Below, one piece after another: positions 63,311 to 64,000 of a stretch of DNA of 64,000 nucleotides. The DNA is from G963663315 sp965214205 (GTDB taxonomy: Bacteria > Pseudomonadota > Gammaproteobacteria > Arenicellales > Poriferihabitantaceae): contig OZ243941.1 in the NCBI GenBank assembly GCA_965214205.1, forward strand, positions 1,426,001 to 1,490,000. The letters are read 5' to 3'. The notes under the pieces were generated by a model, which worked only from the letters and a program-made list of their open reading frames with translations, was not told where the DNA came from and ran no database searches. Position 1 is the first letter of the stretch, and every line of letters starts with the position of its first letter. The translations under genes and the position numbers were made by a program.

Positions 63311-64000
63311 CTCGCCTGCTTGGCAAAACCGCTGGGGGGTTGTTCTGGATGTTCCGCCTGCTTGAGCGGAGCGAAAATACGGCGCGTCTGCTTGATGCGG
63401 GATTCCGTATTGCACTGACTCGGTCCGATGCGGCGCAGGATGAGTGGAATTCGATTCTGACCACTACGGGGACACAGGACATTTACTTCCGCAATCATGA
63501 GCGGGCCGATGGCAAGCTCGTTATCAACTTTCTTCTGCGAGACAAAACCAATCCCTCGAGTGTTCTGTCGACCATTGAAGCGGCAAGGAATAACGCGCGC
63601 GCCGTGCGTGCATCATTGACCCGGGAAGTCTGGGAGGCGACCAACATAGCCTGGATTACGCTACGGGAAGTCCTGAGCAAGCCGGTTAAGGAGCGAGAGC
63701 TTCCGGCAGCGCTCAATGCAATTCGTAAACATTCTTCACTGGTTCGTGGCGCCATGCACGGAACCATGATGAGAAATGATATATTTGACTTTTCCCGAAT
63801 CGGGAGTTTTCTTGAAAGAGCGGACAACACGGCTCGCATACTGGACGTCAAGTATTATGTACTGCTTCCCACCGGAAGCTATCTGGGTTCGTCGCTGGAT
63901 AATGTACAGTGGGAGACTATTCTGAGCTCGGTCTCGGCTGTGCGTTCCTACAGATGGGTAAATGAAGGCAAGATCAGCGCTTCAAGTGTCGCCCACTTTC
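63307..64000 (+). CDS. Alpha-E domain protein (partial, cut by window end)
   Basis: The open frame runs from ATG 63307 beyond the window edge; 231 residues are visible. FWMFRLLERSENTARLLDAGFRIAL and FDFSRIGSFLERADNTARILDVKYY are the two conserved LERxxNTAR blocks of the alpha-E (DUF403) family. These proteins are nearly always encoded with the permuted ATP-grasp protein and often with a transglutaminase-like protease, which may lie just outside the window. Function unknown. Confidence 0.9.
   Translation, partial: MTRLLGKTAGGLFWMFRLLERSENTARLLDAGFRIALTRSDAAQDEWNSILTTTGTQDIYFRNHERADGKLVINFLLRDKTNPSSVLSTIEAARNNARAVRASLTREVWEATNIAWITLREVLSKPVKERELPAALNAIRKHSSLVRGAMHGTMMRNDIFDFSRIGSFLERADNTARILDVKYYVLLPTGSYLGSSLDNVQWETILSSVSAVRSYRWVNEGKISASSVAHF

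Overview
The window looks like chromosomal DNA of a GC-rich gammaproteobacterium. The main reasons are the order methyltransferase(yafS-like)-rnhA-dnaQ, the yciI/yciB/yciA group, the HisPJQM-type transporter, PBP1b, SohB and a bacterial-type GlnS. The species cannot be named from sequence alone. Long-repeat adhesin architecture, a tetranucleotide repeat tract and dispersed palindromes fit a host-associated or particle-associated lifestyle, but that is inference. No transposase, integrase, CRISPR array or rRNA gene was recognised. One tRNA gene (Lys, UUU) is present.

Layout. 1-5392: a giant Calx-beta/cadherin-like autotransporter preceded by about 18 GCCA units. 5393-14881: a 2Fe-2S ferredoxin, a SAM-I (S-box) riboswitch controlling a betaine-homocysteine methyltransferase, a 2OG-Fe(II) oxygenase, sohB, glnS, a HigBA-type toxin-antitoxin pair, a cation/proton antiporter and dapE. 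14941-17979: a basic amino acid ABC importer in the order ATPase, binding protein, permease, permease. 18018-20019: yafS-like, rnhA, dnaQ. 20147-42921: a large accessory biosynthetic locus (below). 42977-53435: yciI, yciB, a deoxynucleoside kinase, yciA, metY, a CoA-binding protein, an acyl-CoA ligase, glycerate kinase, a PerM-like permease and mrcB. 53532-61188: cbs, two transporters, quinone oxidoreductase, an unusual Rieske plus class V aminotransferase pair, and tRNA-Lys. 61224-64000: peptide deformylase and an ATP-grasp/alpha-E pair, the last gene cut by the window edge.

The most interesting region is 20147-42921, a RiPP locus of the TOMM type with a nitrile-hydratase-like leader peptide (NHLP). 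It holds a fused E1-like/YcaO cyclodehydratase (23797-26109), an NHLP exporter set (HlyD-like protein, C39-peptidase ABC transporter, second ABC transporter; 28642-34749) and, on the opposite strand, a 91-residue precursor whose predicted core after the Ala-Ala-Gly cleavage site is only Arg-Cys-Cys-Cys. Around these lie unusual tailoring candidates: an AlkB-type membrane monooxygenase fused to a GlnE-like nucleotidyltransferase, a cyclopropane-synthase relative lacking two bicarbonate-binding residues, a DUF2236/MpaB-type oxygenase, an FAD-dependent oxidoreductase, two paralogous proteins of unknown family, an RND/MMPL exporter, two intact methyltransferases and one frameshifted one. A plausible reading is a tiny tri-azoline or tri-azole peptide starting from an arginine, further oxidised and methylated. 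The product is not known to me, and the assignment of tailoring steps is inference.

Sulfur and methyl metabolism recurs outside the island: bmt under SAM control, metY and cbs.
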